DNA of 40,469 bases from Desulfurococcales archaeon (GTDB lineage: Archaea > Thermoproteota > Thermoprotei_A > Sulfolobales > NBVN01), in the NCBI GenBank assembly GCA_027023255.1, contig JALVVU010000100.1:1-40469 (forward strand), in the 5' to 3' direction. The notes under the pieces are model-generated. The model had not been told where the DNA came from, ran no database searches, and worked only from the letters and a program-made list of their open reading frames with translations. Both the position numbers and the translations under genes were made by a program. Positions 1 to 8,760 of the stretch are shown in pieces; position 1 is the first letter of the stretch; each line of letters opens with the position of its first letter.

Positions 1-78
1 GTGTTGGCTTAGTTATTAATTCTGCTTCATTACGTTGCTTCAAGCCCTAGTAAGGGATTACGTCTTGTTGAGTTGTAG

Positions 79-88
79 GCTTTTTAAG
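79..88 (+). promoter_or_regulatory. TATA-type promoter of cdvA
   Basis: The box GCTTTTTAAG lies about 42 nt before the chosen ATG of cdvA. A start of transcription 25-26 nt downstream (near 110) would leave a leader of about 16 nt carrying a GGTGTGG Shine-Dalgarno-like stretch. The assignment rests on sequence and spacing only. Confidence 0.55.
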
Positions 89-125
89 CATAACATAGAC
101 CGAGACCTTAAACGTGGTGTGGAGT

Positions 126-833
126 ATGGTCGTCACTATTGATCAGATTGAAAAGTTCATGGGTCAAAACGTAAAAGATGAGTATGGCAGGATTATGGGT
201 AAGATCCTCACAGCATTTACTGACGTATCAGGCAATGTTGAATCCATTGAGATTGCCTTAAATGATTTCAGCCTAGAGAGGATAAGCTCTGACAGGATTA
301 AGCTCACTCCTGACGGAGTCATAGTTCTGGCAGAGTGGAAAGTTAAGGCAATATCCACGGAGAATAAGCTTGACAGGGTAAGGAAGAGGATTCGAGCTGT
401 TGAGGAACTTTACAGGAAAGGAAGTATACCTGGTCACGCTTACGAGGAAATAAAGACGAGGCTGGAGGCTCAGTTCAAGAGTGTTAAGGATGAAGTTCGG
501 AAGGTAAAGGAGCTACTCAGGAAGAGGGCTAATGACCTAGAGGATCAGATAATTAGGTTAGAGAAGGACATATCAAACCTAATGGTACTCTACATGAGCA
601 ATGAAGTGAGTGAATCCGCATACAAGGCAGCCATAGACTATCTGAGGGACGCGAAAGCCCGGAACGCAGAGGAGAAGAAAGATGTTGAGAAACACCTGGA
701 CCTAATAACTAAGCTTGAGTCAGAAGCAACCAGCGCGCACAGGCCTGCACCGATCCACACGCCTGTTAAGGAGTCTAGCGAGCCTGAGGTTCAGCATGAA
801 GGACCAATACAGGTCCAGATAATTGAGGCATAA
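126..833 (+). CDS. cdvA: CdvA, cell division scaffold protein
   Basis: CdvA is the membrane-bound scaffold of crenarchaeal cytokinesis; it recruits ESCRT-III (CdvB) to mid-cell. The N-terminal third is a PRC-barrel-like beta domain containing the stretch VKDEYGRIMGKIL. The middle (about residues 75-200) is a long charged coiled coil. The tail, rich in Pro and Glu, fits the segment that binds the CdvB winged helix. Two GTG codons at 114 and 117 are in frame, but the ATG at 126 gives the family N-terminus and sits correctly after GGTGTGG. It is followed by cdvB and cdvC in the standard order. The coiled coil makes exact alignment uncertain, but the three-gene context leaves little doubt. Confidence 0.93.
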   Translation: MVVTIDQIEKFMGQNVKDEYGRIMGKILTAFTDVSGNVESIEIALNDFSLERISSDRIKLTPDGVIVLAEWKVKAISTENKLDRVRKRIRAVEELYRKGSIPGHAYEEIKTRLEAQFKSVKDEVRKVKELLRKRANDLEDQIIRLEKDISNLMVLYMSNEVSESAYKAAIDYLRDAKARNAEEKKDVEKHLDLITKLESEATSAHRPAPIHTPVKESSEPEVQHEGPIQVQIIEA

Positions 834-877
834 ACAAACCACTAACAAAACCTAACAGGTGAGGGGAGGGTTGGAAG

Positions 878-1747
878 GTGAGTTTTACAGCAGGTGAGAA
901 GGGGGGCGGGCTGAGGAGACTGCTCTTCCTTATTAGATGGGGAGCTAAGGGTAAGGGTGATGCTAGGAGTAAGAGGAACGTGATAGCAGGGCTTATCTCA
1001 AGCATTGAGATAGTAAAGACGGATCTGGAGGAGAGTATAACTAGGCTTAAGAAAAGACACGGCCACCTAGTGAAACAGGCAATATCATCTATGTTAAGGA
1101 AGGAGAATGATAGGGCTCTCATATATGCTAACGAAGCAATACAGGTCCGGCGTGTAGTGAAGAAACTCCTTGTGGCTGAGAAGGTACTAGAGCAGGTTAA
1201 GCTAAGGCTGGAGACCATAGAGAACATAAGTAACTTACCCGGTTCGATGGTTGAAGCAGTTAATCTGCTTATGGCCGCTAAGGACTATGTGCAAGGAGTC
1301 ATGCCAAGCATGGCGTATAGCCTAGAGAACCTAATCTCTAAAGCAAGAACAGTGGTAGCTGAAACCACGGACGCCGTCGACATAAATGCTGAGGCAGCCA
1401 TAGAGTACACCCCTGAGGCAAAGAAACTCCTAGAGGACATTGAGAGGGTAGCGGAGGAAACCGTAAAGAACCAACTACCTGAAATCCCGTTGGGGCTTAT
1501 GACCCCAGGGCAGGGTAAGGGACTAGAAGTACGAATTAGAGAGAATGCAATGAAGGTGAGTGTCGCACCAAAGATAAGCATCAGGAAACCAAGGCCTGAC
1601 GAAATAGACAGGGCAGTACTGGAGTATATACTTACACACGGGGGTTTTGTTGATATCGGCGACCTAGCGGCTAAATTAGGTGTTGGGAAGCAGGACATAA
1701 TGTCGTCCCTCCACAGGCTAAAGGAGCAGAACAAAATAACGTTCTAA
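878..1747 (+). CDS. cdvB: CdvB, ESCRT-III homologue
   Basis: CdvB is the archaeal ESCRT-III subunit that polymerises at the division site and is remodelled by CdvC. An N-terminal basic region and helical core (about residues 25-190) carry the ESCRT-III fold. A proline-containing LPEIPLGLM motif near residue 207 resembles MIM2, which binds the MIT domain of CdvC. The last 55 residues, starting near RPDEIDRAVLEYIL, form the winged helix that binds CdvA. The start is GTG, 8 nt after GAGGGGAGGG. The length of 289 residues is near that of the Sulfolobus protein. It lies 44 nt after cdvA and no clear promoter was seen between them, so co-transcription is likely. Confidence 0.94.
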   Translation: MSFTAGEKGGGLRRLLFLIRWGAKGKGDARSKRNVIAGLISSIEIVKTDLEESITRLKKRHGHLVKQAISSMLRKENDRALIYANEAIQVRRVVKKLLVAEKVLEQVKLRLETIENISNLPGSMVEAVNLLMAAKDYVQGVMPSMAYSLENLISKARTVVAETTDAVDINAEAAIEYTPEAKKLLEDIERVAEETVKNQLPEIPLGLMTPGQGKGLEVRIRENAMKVSVAPKISIRKPRPDEIDRAVLEYILTHGGFVDIGDLAAKLGVGKQDIMSSLHRLKEQNKITF

Positions 1748-1772
1748 ACGGCGGGCCTAGAGGGTGGGGGCA

Positions 1773-2921
1773 ATGAGCAACAATGCGTTGCCTTACTTAG
1801 AGGATATGGCCCGCCGTTATGCTATCCAAGCAGTAATGCATGATAGGGAGGGGAACTTCGGCGAGGCCGTTAAATACTACAAGAACGCTATAAGGGTATT
1901 AACAAAAATAATACAGTTATATCCTGACAATGGTTTAAACGCCATATACAAAGACTGGATAAGGCAATATAAGAAGAGGATAAAAGATCTCGAAAGCTTA
2001 CGCACGACCCTGGTCCCGGCAGGGGGTCCCAAACCACCTGGGAATGATGATGAGGATGTTAACGAGTTAGTGCTTAAGGAGAAACCCGAAGTTACGTTTG
2101 ACGACATAGCTGATCTCGAGCATGCTAAGAAGGCAATAAGGGAAGCGATAATATTTCCAACGAAGAGGCCTGATCTCTTCCCACCACAACTCGGGTGGCC
2201 TAGGGGAATACTGCTCTTTGGACCACCCGGTTGTGGCAAAACGCTACTGGCAGCTGCTGTGGCGAATGAGATAGACGGCGTATTCATACAGATAGATGCG
2301 GCATCCATAATGTCGAAGTGGTTAGGCGAGGCTGAAGGTAAGGTAGCTAAGTTATTCAGAAAGGCTAGGGAATTATCAGCTCAAGGGAAGCCGGTTATAA
2401 TATTCATAGATGAGGTAGATTCACTCCTAGGAACCTTTAACACCGAGGTGGGTGGGGAGGTTAGGGTTAGGAATCAATTCCTACAGGAGATGGATGGGTT
2501 GCTGAGTAAGTCAAAGAAAATGTTCATCTACGTAATAGCGGCTACGAATAAGCCATGGAAACTCGATAAGGCCTTCATTAGGAGATTCCAGAGAAGAATA
2601 TACGTTCCGCCGCCTAATAGAGAAGCTAGGGTTCAGTTACTGAGGTTACTTACCAAGAACATAAAGTTAGCGCCTGACGTTGACTTCGAGTTACTAGCTG
2701 ATATACTGGAGGGATACTCAGGAAGTGATATAAGAGATGTTGTCATGGCGGCGCATCTCAGAGTAATAACAGAGCTATTTGAGAAGAATGGAGGGGAGGG
2801 AGACCCGAGACCTGTAACGCTGGAGGACTTCAAGGCAGCTCTTGAGAGTATAAAGCCAAGCATCAACAGGGATCTCATTAAGGTATACGAGGCATGGTAT
2901 GAGAAATTTAAGGCCGAGTAA
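1773..2921 (+). CDS. cdvC: CdvC, Vps4-like AAA ATPase
   Basis: CdvC is the Vps4 homologue that uses ATP to disassemble CdvB filaments during division. An N-terminal MIT domain of three helices (about residues 5-75) precedes one AAA module. Walker A is GPPGCGKT at 150-157, Walker B is IIFIDEVD at 209-216, and the arginine region reads RRFQRRIYVP. A GTG at 1764 is in frame, but it overlaps the purine-rich AGGGTGGGGG ribosome site, so the ATG at 1773 is preferred (382 residues, normal for Vps4/CdvC). It is the last gene of the cdv cluster and faces the oppositely transcribed disulfide oxidoreductase gene. Confidence 0.96.
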   Translation: MSNNALPYLEDMARRYAIQAVMHDREGNFGEAVKYYKNAIRVLTKIIQLYPDNGLNAIYKDWIRQYKKRIKDLESLRTTLVPAGGPKPPGNDDEDVNELVLKEKPEVTFDDIADLEHAKKAIREAIIFPTKRPDLFPPQLGWPRGILLFGPPGCGKTLLAAAVANEIDGVFIQIDAASIMSKWLGEAEGKVAKLFRKARELSAQGKPVIIFIDEVDSLLGTFNTEVGGEVRVRNQFLQEMDGLLSKSKKMFIYVIAATNKPWKLDKAFIRRFQRRIYVPPPNREARVQLLRLLTKNIKLAPDVDFELLADILEGYSGSDIRDVVMAAHLRVITELFEKNGGEGDPRPVTLEDFKAALESIKPSINRDLIKVYEAWYEKFKAE

Positions 2922-3035
2922 ACCCCCACCCAAGACCCTAAAAGTAAATATGATGCTTACCTTATAAAGAAAGCAGGCTTTTCCCGTAAAACGTTATAAT
3001 AAAGTGTCGAACCTGGACTTGACCGTTGCTTCTCT

Positions 3036-3728
3036 TCAGTACTTAGCGTGTTTAAGTATTCTATCTAGTAGTTGATCTTCCGTTGGTGGACCCACGAACT
3101 CGACGGACCTATTTATGGCGACGGTGGGCACAGTCATTACGTTGTACATGTCGGCGATGTCAGGGTTCTCGTAAGCCTCTATGGTTTTACTTATTATGGA
3201 TTTCCTACCACTACGATAGGATTCGTACGCGAACATGTTTGACAGTAATGATGCATACGGGCAGTACGGACACGTGGGGGTCACTACAACATCAATAACC
3301 ATTTTCTTAGAGATTTGGGAGAGCGCTGACTTTGTGCGTTCGCTGAGGCCAGAGTCACCTGTTCCTATTCTAATAACTGTTTCAATAAATCCTCTGATTT
3401 CCTCACCTGCTGGCATACCCACGTATCTTATGTAACCATCCAATAACACCACTGTCGGTACTCTATCTATGCCGTACTTTGCGAAGATCTCTCTCTTGTC
3501 CCTGCTGTACTTCACGATCTCGTGCGTTATTAGAGGTTTCCCATTTCTTCGGGGGCTCGCCTTAACTACGAGCTCTATTAGATCGATGGTGTTGCCACAG
3601 TATCTACAGTTTTCGGCAGTAAATGTTATTATCTTAACAGGGTTACGTACTTCCTCAAGTACAGTCTTCAATTCTTCAATATCGGTTTCACTTAGCGGTA
3701 CCTCGAACATACTGTCTATGTTATACAT
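3036..3728 (-). CDS. pdo: Protein disulfide oxidoreductase (double thioredoxin fold)
   Basis: This glutaredoxin-like protein disulfide oxidoreductase forms and isomerises disulfides in the cytoplasm of hyperthermophiles, whose intracellular proteins are rich in disulfides. The 230 residues hold two thioredoxin folds. The first active site is CRYC at residues 41-44 and the second is CPYC at 153-156; both have intact CxxC pairs. Cis-proline motifs RVPTVVLLDG and TVPTVAI follow each site. An AGGTGA ribosome site precedes the ATG and a TATA box lies further upstream, so it is probably transcribed alone. Confidence 0.93.
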   Translation of the reverse strand: MYNIDSMFEVPLSETDIEELKTVLEEVRNPVKIITFTAENCRYCGNTIDLIELVVKASPRRNGKPLITHEIVKYSRDKREIFAKYGIDRVPTVVLLDGYIRYVGMPAGEEIRGFIETVIRIGTGDSGLSERTKSALSQISKKMVIDVVVTPTCPYCPYASLLSNMFAYESYRSGRKSIISKTIEAYENPDIADMYNVMTVPTVAINRSVEFVGPPTEDQLLDRILKHAKY

Positions 3729-3762
3729 TTCCGTTCACCTTAGGGACTTATGTCTGCTAGAG

Positions 3763-3770
3763 TTATAAAT
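3763..3770 (-). promoter_or_regulatory. TATA box of the disulfide oxidoreductase gene
   Basis: On the minus strand ATTTATAA lies about 35-42 nt before the ATG at 3728, with an A-rich stretch just upstream where BRE would be. The predicted transcript would start near 3741 and carry the AGGTGA ribosome site. Confidence 0.6.
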
Positions 3771-3818
3771 ATTAAGTTTAGACTTATCAAAATAGATAAA
3801 GTGTTTAGCTCGGGTAAG

Positions 3819-4793
3819 CTACAATGACAGTGAAACTATGAAGTTAGTGATTCTAGTCCACCACCTCTCTATGGAGGTATCAACCACCATGTATGAGGCT
3901 CTGCTATTATAATAAGGTGGACCTAACCTACTGAAGAGAGTAACAACTTTACTCCCATGATTAAGCTTGAAGCCGCGGTCAACAGCTTCGTGACCCCGAA
4001 TGACTGCGTTGAACCTGAATGTGTGTAGAAACCACTCAGTGACGGGTCTGCCAAATAGGTATCCAACTCCTCTAGGGGATGGGATTCTGTAATGGTTGGA
4101 CTCTATGGGATCATTCCAGAGTATTTCGGTCATAACATTGAAGTATTCACCATGTGATTTGCCCATGAAGTACTCTACTAAGCTAACCTCTTTTTTAAAA
4201 GTCTCCGTAGGTAAGCCTCCGTGAAGTGCCACGAATTGATTCCTAACTATGAATACTAACGGAAGGTTGCCGAATATCTCCAGGGATTTATTGTAAATTT
4301 CTAAGCCTCTAATATACCCGTACCTAGACCGTAAAACGCTGGGATAGTCATGAGGATAAGGTTTTAGGTTCTCAGGTGGTTCATGATTACCTCTAAGCAG
4401 AACAACAGAGTCGGGAAACTCTTCCTTAAGCATCAACACAGTTAAGAACGTCTCTATTTGATTATTCCCTCGATCTACGTAGTCTCCAAGGAAGACAAGT
4501 GTAAGTTCACCTTTAGCGAGTTTTTCGTGAGACGTCCTTGAGAGTATAGTTCTTAATGTACTCAAGTCTCCATGCAGGTCTCCAATAATTAAGAAGGGGG
4601 TGTTTGGTGGCGCTTCAACGATCCACCGCCCGTTGCGATTTTTCTGTTCGGTCTCAAGTGTTATCAATGCCTCCTCTAGGAACTTCATAACAGAGTTGTA
4701 TTCCGCCGATATTTCTTCGGCCCTCCTAACTACCCAGTCGAGGTTTCTCAAGGCTATCGCCCTCCCGAGTAGCGTATTTCTAAGCGTAAACAA
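3819..4793 (-). CDS. PP2A/PPP-family serine/threonine phosphatase
   Basis: This is a metal-dependent phosphoprotein phosphatase of the PPP family, related to eukaryotic PP1/PP2A. The catalytic signatures are all present: GDLHG at 71-75, GDYVDRG at 103-109, RGNHE at 134-138, LHGGLP near 193 and RGHEA near 268. The N-terminal 60 residues are helical and the 324-residue length fits archaeal PP2A-like enzymes. The start is read as TTG at 4793; a nearby ATG at 4798 is out of frame and soon hits a stop. It lies downstream of its own promoter and shares an upstream region with the rightward gene at 4904. Its substrates cannot be told from sequence. Confidence 0.92.
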   Translation of the reverse strand: MFTLRNTLLGRAIALRNLDWVVRRAEEISAEYNSVMKFLEEALITLETEQKNRNGRWIVEAPPNTPFLIIGDLHGDLSTLRTILSRTSHEKLAKGELTLVFLGDYVDRGNNQIETFLTVLMLKEEFPDSVVLLRGNHEPPENLKPYPHDYPSVLRSRYGYIRGLEIYNKSLEIFGNLPLVFIVRNQFVALHGGLPTETFKKEVSLVEYFMGKSHGEYFNVMTEILWNDPIESNHYRIPSPRGVGYLFGRPVTEWFLHTFRFNAVIRGHEAVDRGFKLNHGSKVVTLFSRLGPPYYNSRASYMVVDTSIERWWTRITNFIVSLSL

Positions 4794-4817
4794 TACATGA
4801 ACAATTAAAACATTAGG

Positions 4818-4827
4818 CTTTTATTAA
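4818..4827 (-). promoter_or_regulatory. TATA box of the phosphatase gene
   Basis: On the minus strand TTAATAAAAG is centred about 30 nt before the TTG start at 4793, implying a leader of only a few nucleotides. It is one half of a divergent promoter region with the plus-strand box at 4843-4853. Confidence 0.5.
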
Positions 4828-4842
4828 TTCGGGATGAACCCG

Positions 4843-4853
4843 CATTTTTAAAG
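4843..4853 (+). promoter_or_regulatory. TATA box of the 4904-6868 gene run
   Basis: CATTTTTAAAG lies about 55 nt before the ATG at 4904. Transcription from near 4874 would give a leader of about 30 nt that includes the GGGAGGGTGTGA ribosome-site region. Confidence 0.5.
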
Positions 4854-4903
4854 ACGAAGGGGTGGTTTACACTAAGTACTGTGGGAGGGTGTGACTGGGA
4901 GAG

Positions 4904-5398
4904 ATGAGTGATCGGAACTCAAGAAAAATGAATTTAATGGAATTCATGAGCACTTTGGAAGGAATAATTAGTAGTGATTCTTTAACCGCGATATTCGCTA
5001 TGGCGGATGAAGAATGTGCTAGGAAGATCGTATTGCACTTCAAGGTCTCTGGGTGTGAGCCCCTAAGTGAGGTTAATTTACTTATAATGTACATCCCGTA
5101 TGCAGATATTGTGGAGCCGTTGCGCCTAGAAGTAAGGGTTAACCCAGATAAGGTGTTAGCACGGGAGTTCATGAGTAACCAGTATAACAGATTAGTAAAG
5201 TCAGGGGCGCAAGTAGCTATAGATAAAGATGGTGTATATGCTATATTCAAAGCACAGGGTAGGGAAGACTTAGTAAGGTTCATTCGCAAAACTCTGGATC
5301 TAGTTTGCGAGGTTTTCAGCGGTAAGAAAGGTAACAAAGAATTCAACCTAACTTATGACGGTTTCACGCTGGTGAGAGAATGGGTAAATTATACCTAA
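4904..5398 (+). CDS. Unknown conserved-looking protein upstream of diphthine synthase
   Basis: I do not recognise this 164-residue protein. It appears soluble and of mixed alpha/beta type, with no membrane segment, signal peptide or Cys/His metal cluster. Acidic N-terminal helices are followed by beta-rich stretches such as LIMYIPYADI and a C-terminal helix. A purine-rich GGGAGGGTGTGA precedes the ATG. Its last 19 nt overlap the start of the diphthine synthase gene, and that gene overlaps the next, so the three are almost certainly one transcript. A role linked to translation or cofactor metabolism is only an inference from this coupling. Confidence 0.75.
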   Translation: MSDRNSRKMNLMEFMSTLEGIISSDSLTAIFAMADEECARKIVLHFKVSGCEPLSEVNLLIMYIPYADIVEPLRLEVRVNPDKVLAREFMSNQYNRLVKSGAQVAIDKDGVYAIFKAQGREDLVRFIRKTLDLVCEVFSGKKGNKEFNLTYDGFTLVREWVNYT

Positions 5399-6165
5399 TA
5401 GGATTGGGGCTAAGCCCAGATCTCATCACGTTAAGAGGGCTTGAGAAAGTCAGGAAAGCACGTAAAGTATACCTAGACGTCTACACGAGTTCCTTTCCTG
5501 GGTCTGTAGACGAGGTTAAGAGGGTAGTTAGGCGTGACGACATAGTACTAGCTACTCGAAGCATACTCGAAGAACGTAGTTCTGAAATCATGGAGGAACT
5601 TGAGCATGGAGATGTCGCGCTACTAGTTATAGGGAATCCTCTGCTAGCAACTACTCACGTATCATTACTTTTAGAAGCGAAAAGCAAAGGACACAGCTTT
5701 GAGGTTGTGCCCGCACCCGGGATCATACCCAATGCACTGCTGCTCACTGGTCTGATGATATATAAAATGGGTAAGCCAGTTACGTTGACATACCCTCGGG
5801 AAGGTATTATTTCAGAGTATCCATATGACGTCATCAAGGACAATGACTCGCGGAACCTTCATACTATACTATTGCTTGAGATGGACATGGAGAAAAACGT
5901 AATGATGACCATACCGGAGGCGGTGAAGCTACTATTTAAATTAGAGAGCATGAGGAAGGAGGGCGTCATTAGCGGTGACCGTAAGGCGGTCGCGGTTTCT
6001 GCGCTGGGTTCCCGTAAGCAACGCATATGCCCATGTAAGCTTAAGGAACTTCTTAACTATGAGGGGGAGGGCCCGCACACATTAATATTAGTATCCCCTA
6101 AGCTCCACTTTATGGAGGAGGAGGCGCTCACGGTGATAGGAAATGAGTTCTGCAGAGAACCTTGA
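5380..6165 (+). CDS. dphB: Diphthine synthase
   Basis: This S-adenosylmethionine-dependent methyltransferase (Dph5/DphB) methylates the modified histidine of elongation factor 2 in diphthamide synthesis. It belongs to the tetrapyrrole methylase fold: the N-terminus reads LYLIGLGLSPDLIT, the cofactor loop GNPLLATTH is at 85-93, and AVALGS-like ALGSRKQ lies near residue 209. The 261 residues match the family. The start overlaps the previous gene by 19 nt and the end overlaps the next gene by 23 nt, so translation is likely coupled. Confidence 0.93.
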   Translation: MGKLYLIGLGLSPDLITLRGLEKVRKARKVYLDVYTSSFPGSVDEVKRVVRRDDIVLATRSILEERSSEIMEELEHGDVALLVIGNPLLATTHVSLLLEAKSKGHSFEVVPAPGIIPNALLLTGLMIYKMGKPVTLTYPREGIISEYPYDVIKDNDSRNLHTILLLEMDMEKNVMMTIPEAVKLLFKLESMRKEGVISGDRKAVAVSALGSRKQRICPCKLKELLNYEGEGPHTLILVSPKLHFMEEEALTVIGNEFCREP

Positions 6166-6868
6166 GGAAACACTTGCATCTAGGATTAGGACATACCTAG
6201 GGATGGTCTCTAAAGCCCTCAAGCAAATAAATGTTGATTCGTCGAAGTTCCACTCGAAAGCTCTAGAAGTTCTGAACTTAGCTAGGTTGTACCGCAATGA
6301 TGCTGAATACTACTTAAATGTCGGCGATCTGCCCACCGCGTTGGCATGCGTATCGTACGCTGAGGGACTGCTTGACGCCCTAAAAATTATGGGTTTAGTA
6401 AACATTTCATGGGTTCGGGAGAGACCCAAGAAAGTGCTTGTTGCTGGCACTTTCGATATAATACATGCTGGTCATATACGCTTCCTAAGGGAGGCATGGA
6501 AACTTGGATTGGTTTACGCCGTGGTTGCTAGGGATAAGAACGTCCAAAAGTTCAAGGGAAGGCTTCCAATAATGCCTGAGGACATGCGGCTAGAGGTAGT
6601 GTCCTCTATAAAGTACGTGTATAAGGCATTCCTAGGCGATGACACTGACCTGCTTAAGCCTGTAGAGCGTGTGAGACCCGATATAATATTCTTGGGCCCG
6701 GACCAGCCTATGGACGAGGAGTTCCTAGAGAGAGAGCTTGAGCGAAGAGGCATAAAAGCTGAGGTTAGGAGAATGTCAAGAAGGGAGGGCCCTGAGATCG
6801 CGTCAAGTACCTCAATAATAAAGGAGATTCTAAGGAGGTATTGTGACAGTAACATTACTAGTGATTAG
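6143..6868 (+). CDS. DUF357 / cytidylyltransferase-type fusion protein
   Basis: Residues 1-85 form a helical DUF357 domain and residues 97-230 a nucleotidyltransferase domain of the cytidylyltransferase superfamily. The HxGH signature is GTFDIIHAGH at 102-111 and the second motif is SSTSIIKEI near 226. Such domains move a nucleotide to a phosphorylated substrate, as in archaeal FAD synthase (RibL) or phospholipid-precursor enzymes; the substrate here is unknown. The ATG lies inside the end of the diphthine synthase gene. The end is convergent with the leftward rpl2, 60 nt away. Confidence 0.85.
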   Translation: MSSAENLEETLASRIRTYLGMVSKALKQINVDSSKFHSKALEVLNLARLYRNDAEYYLNVGDLPTALACVSYAEGLLDALKIMGLVNISWVRERPKKVLVAGTFDIIHAGHIRFLREAWKLGLVYAVVARDKNVQKFKGRLPIMPEDMRLEVVSSIKYVYKAFLGDDTDLLKPVERVRPDIIFLGPDQPMDEEFLERELERRGIKAEVRRMSRREGPEIASSTSIIKEILRRYCDSNITSD

Positions 6869-6928
6869 GTAATTAAGTAGCCTAACGTAGGTGATAAGTT
6901 TAGGTGGTGAGCGCCTTAGAACATAAAA

Positions 6929-7645
6929 TTATCTCTTTCTCCTGCCGGTCCTTCTGGCGGCGATGTGGCCTACCTTCCTACCAGGTGGGGCGTTCCTTGA
7001 CACTGTAGATGGTATTGACACGCTCTGGTGTGAGCCACCGCCGAACTTGTGGCTGACGGCGTTCATGGCAACTCCACGCACTTTAGGCCAGATGTGTGCT
7101 TTGGGCTTCCACTTATAGTACGCTAGCCCAGCTTTCAGCAGGGGCTTCTCAGTGCGTCCAGCGCCTGCAGGGATACCTATGGTAGCCCTGGCTGTGCTGA
7201 GTATGTTCTTCTGCCTCCCGCTAGGTAGCTGAACTATCGTGTACCTTCCGGACCTACCTAAGATTATGGCATAACTACCTGACTGCCTCGCTAATTTGCC
7301 GCCATCTCCTGGCCTTAGCTCTATGTTGTAGACCTTCGTACCCTCAGGGATCTTGCCTAAAGGAAGTGTGTTCCCTATAGCTATTGGTGCGTCTGGCCCA
7401 ATAGCTACTTTCTGACCTACATACATACCCTCCGCTGCAGGTACATAATACTCTGTGCCGTTCTCTAGCTCTATGTGGGCTAGGGGTACCCACCTACCGG
7501 GGTCGTGAACTAACTCAGTTACGACGCCCGTTAACGTGACGTCACTTAATGGTGGATACTTAGCTGGCGCTACCCTTAAGTGTCCCCTGTTCCTGAACTG
7601 TTGACCCCCACGGCCAGCCCTTTGTTGTCTTATCCTCTTACCCAT
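6929..7645 (-). CDS. rpl2: Ribosomal protein uL2
   Basis: uL2 binds 23S rRNA near the peptidyl transferase centre and bridges the subunits. The 238 residues have the archaeal-length form, with the conserved stretch GVAMNAVSHKFGGGSHQ near residues 188-204 and a basic C-terminus ending GRRKR. It is the last gene of a leftward rpl3-rpl4-rpl23-rpl2 run. In most archaea rps19 follows rpl2 directly; here rps19 is 3.5 kb away on the other strand. Confidence 0.97.
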   Translation of the reverse strand: MGKRIRQQRAGRGGQQFRNRGHLRVAPAKYPPLSDVTLTGVVTELVHDPGRWVPLAHIELENGTEYYVPAAEGMYVGQKVAIGPDAPIAIGNTLPLGKIPEGTKVYNIELRPGDGGKLARQSGSYAIILGRSGRYTIVQLPSGRQKNILSTARATIGIPAGAGRTEKPLLKAGLAYYKWKPKAHIWPKVRGVAMNAVSHKFGGGSHQSVSIPSTVSRNAPPGRKVGHIAARRTGRRKR

Positions 7646-7666
7646 GCGTCACACCCCCATCCTGGA

Positions 7667-7930
7667 TTAGATTATGCCTAGGCGAGTTGCTACCTCGCTG
7701 GCCTTGTACTCTGGGGCGAGTCTGACGTAGGCTTTCTTCTCGCCCTTAGGAGTGATTAGCGTACGGACTTTTTCAACCTTAACGTCGAAGAGTTCCTCGA
7801 CTGCTCTCTTAATGTCGTGTTTGGTAGCCCTTAGGTCAACTATGAAAGTTAAGGTATTGGTGGTCTCAATGTAACTCAAGGCCTTTTCGGTAGCTACGAT
7901 CCTCTTTATCACGGTAGCTGGATCCCTCAT
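7667..7930 (-). CDS. rpl23: Ribosomal protein uL23
   Basis: uL23 lies at the exit of the peptide tunnel, where it helps dock the signal recognition particle and the Sec channel. The 87 residues show the usual short archaeal form: [15 protein letters not shown] at the start, then [19 protein letters not shown] and a C-terminal KKAYVRLAP. The ATG overlaps the stop of rpl4 (ATGA), so translation is coupled. Confidence 0.96.
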   Translation of the reverse strand: MRDPATVIKRIVATEKALSYIETTNTLTFIVDLRATKHDIKRAVEELFDVKVEKVRTLITPKGEKKAYVRLAPEYKASEVATRLGII

Positions 7931-8745
7931 GCTGAAATCACCTCAAACTTCTCTCCTATTTTTGATAAGGCTGAAAGGCTATACACGGTTAACCTACCTG
8001 GAACACCGCCGGGCGCGAGGTGTAGCACGCTTAGGCTGTCAGCAGAAATTACGTCCACACCAGGCAGATTCCTGAAGGCCTTTACTGCAGGGACATCATG
8101 GCTCGACACAACTATGAGCAAGGATTTGGGAACCTTATATCTCCTCCCCCTCATCTTACCTTTCCCGCTCCTCACTCGCTTCCTTGTTGCGGCCCTTTCA
8201 ACATCCTCCCAAAGACCTAGGTTCTGTAACACTTTCTTAGCCTCAGCAGTGCTGCCCACGCTCTCTAGGTCGTCCACAACAATCACAGGTAGGGTCTCTA
8301 CACTGAACTTATGGCCTCTCGCCCTGACTAGCTCTTCTCTGGACGTCGCGGCGATGGCTGAAGCTATCGCTCTAATGCGTTCCTTCTTATTTATCTCCTC
8401 ATGAAGTACCTTCTCAACCCTTGGTGGATGAGCGAGCCTTCCGCCACGTGTCATTGGAGCTATTACAGCGCGTCCATTATCAAGCCTCGGAACCCTTGCG
8501 ACGCTGTGGTGAATACCCCACGACTCGCCAGCCCTCCTCATGCCGGCTAGGGGATCTCTACCCTTAGGCTGGAGCCTCGCTGTGTGGGCAGAATGGAATG
8601 CCCTTCTTATTAGGTCCTTCCTCACTGGTAGGCTAAAGACTGAAGGTAGCTCGACTTCCTTAACGGGGGTTCCATCTAGTCCATAAACAGGTACTCGTTT
8701 CCCCGAGCTCTCCCTTAATCCGAGCCACACTATCCTGTATGCCAT
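7927..8745 (-). CDS. rpl4: Ribosomal protein uL4
   Basis: uL4 binds 23S rRNA domain I, and its long loop lines the peptide tunnel. The family segments [20 protein letters not shown] and [16 protein letters not shown] are clear, followed by [17 protein letters not shown] at 8748 directly precedes the ATG at 8745; the ATG is chosen because GGTGGTGA then sits at a better distance (272 residues). It lies 15 nt after rpl3 and overlaps rpl23 by 4 nt. Confidence 0.96.
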   Translation of the reverse strand: MAYRIVWLGLRESSGKRVPVYGLDGTPVKEVELPSVFSLPVRKDLIRRAFHSAHTARLQPKGRDPLAGMRRAGESWGIHHSVARVPRLDNGRAVIAPMTRGGRLAHPPRVEKVLHEEINKKERIRAIASAIAATSREELVRARGHKFSVETLPVIVVDDLESVGSTAEAKKVLQNLGLWEDVERAATRKRVRSGKGKMRGRRYKVPKSLLIVVSSHDVPAVKAFRNLPGVDVISADSLSVLHLAPGGVPGRLTVYSLSALSKIGEKFEVISA

Positions 8746-8760
8746 CACTCACCACCCAGC

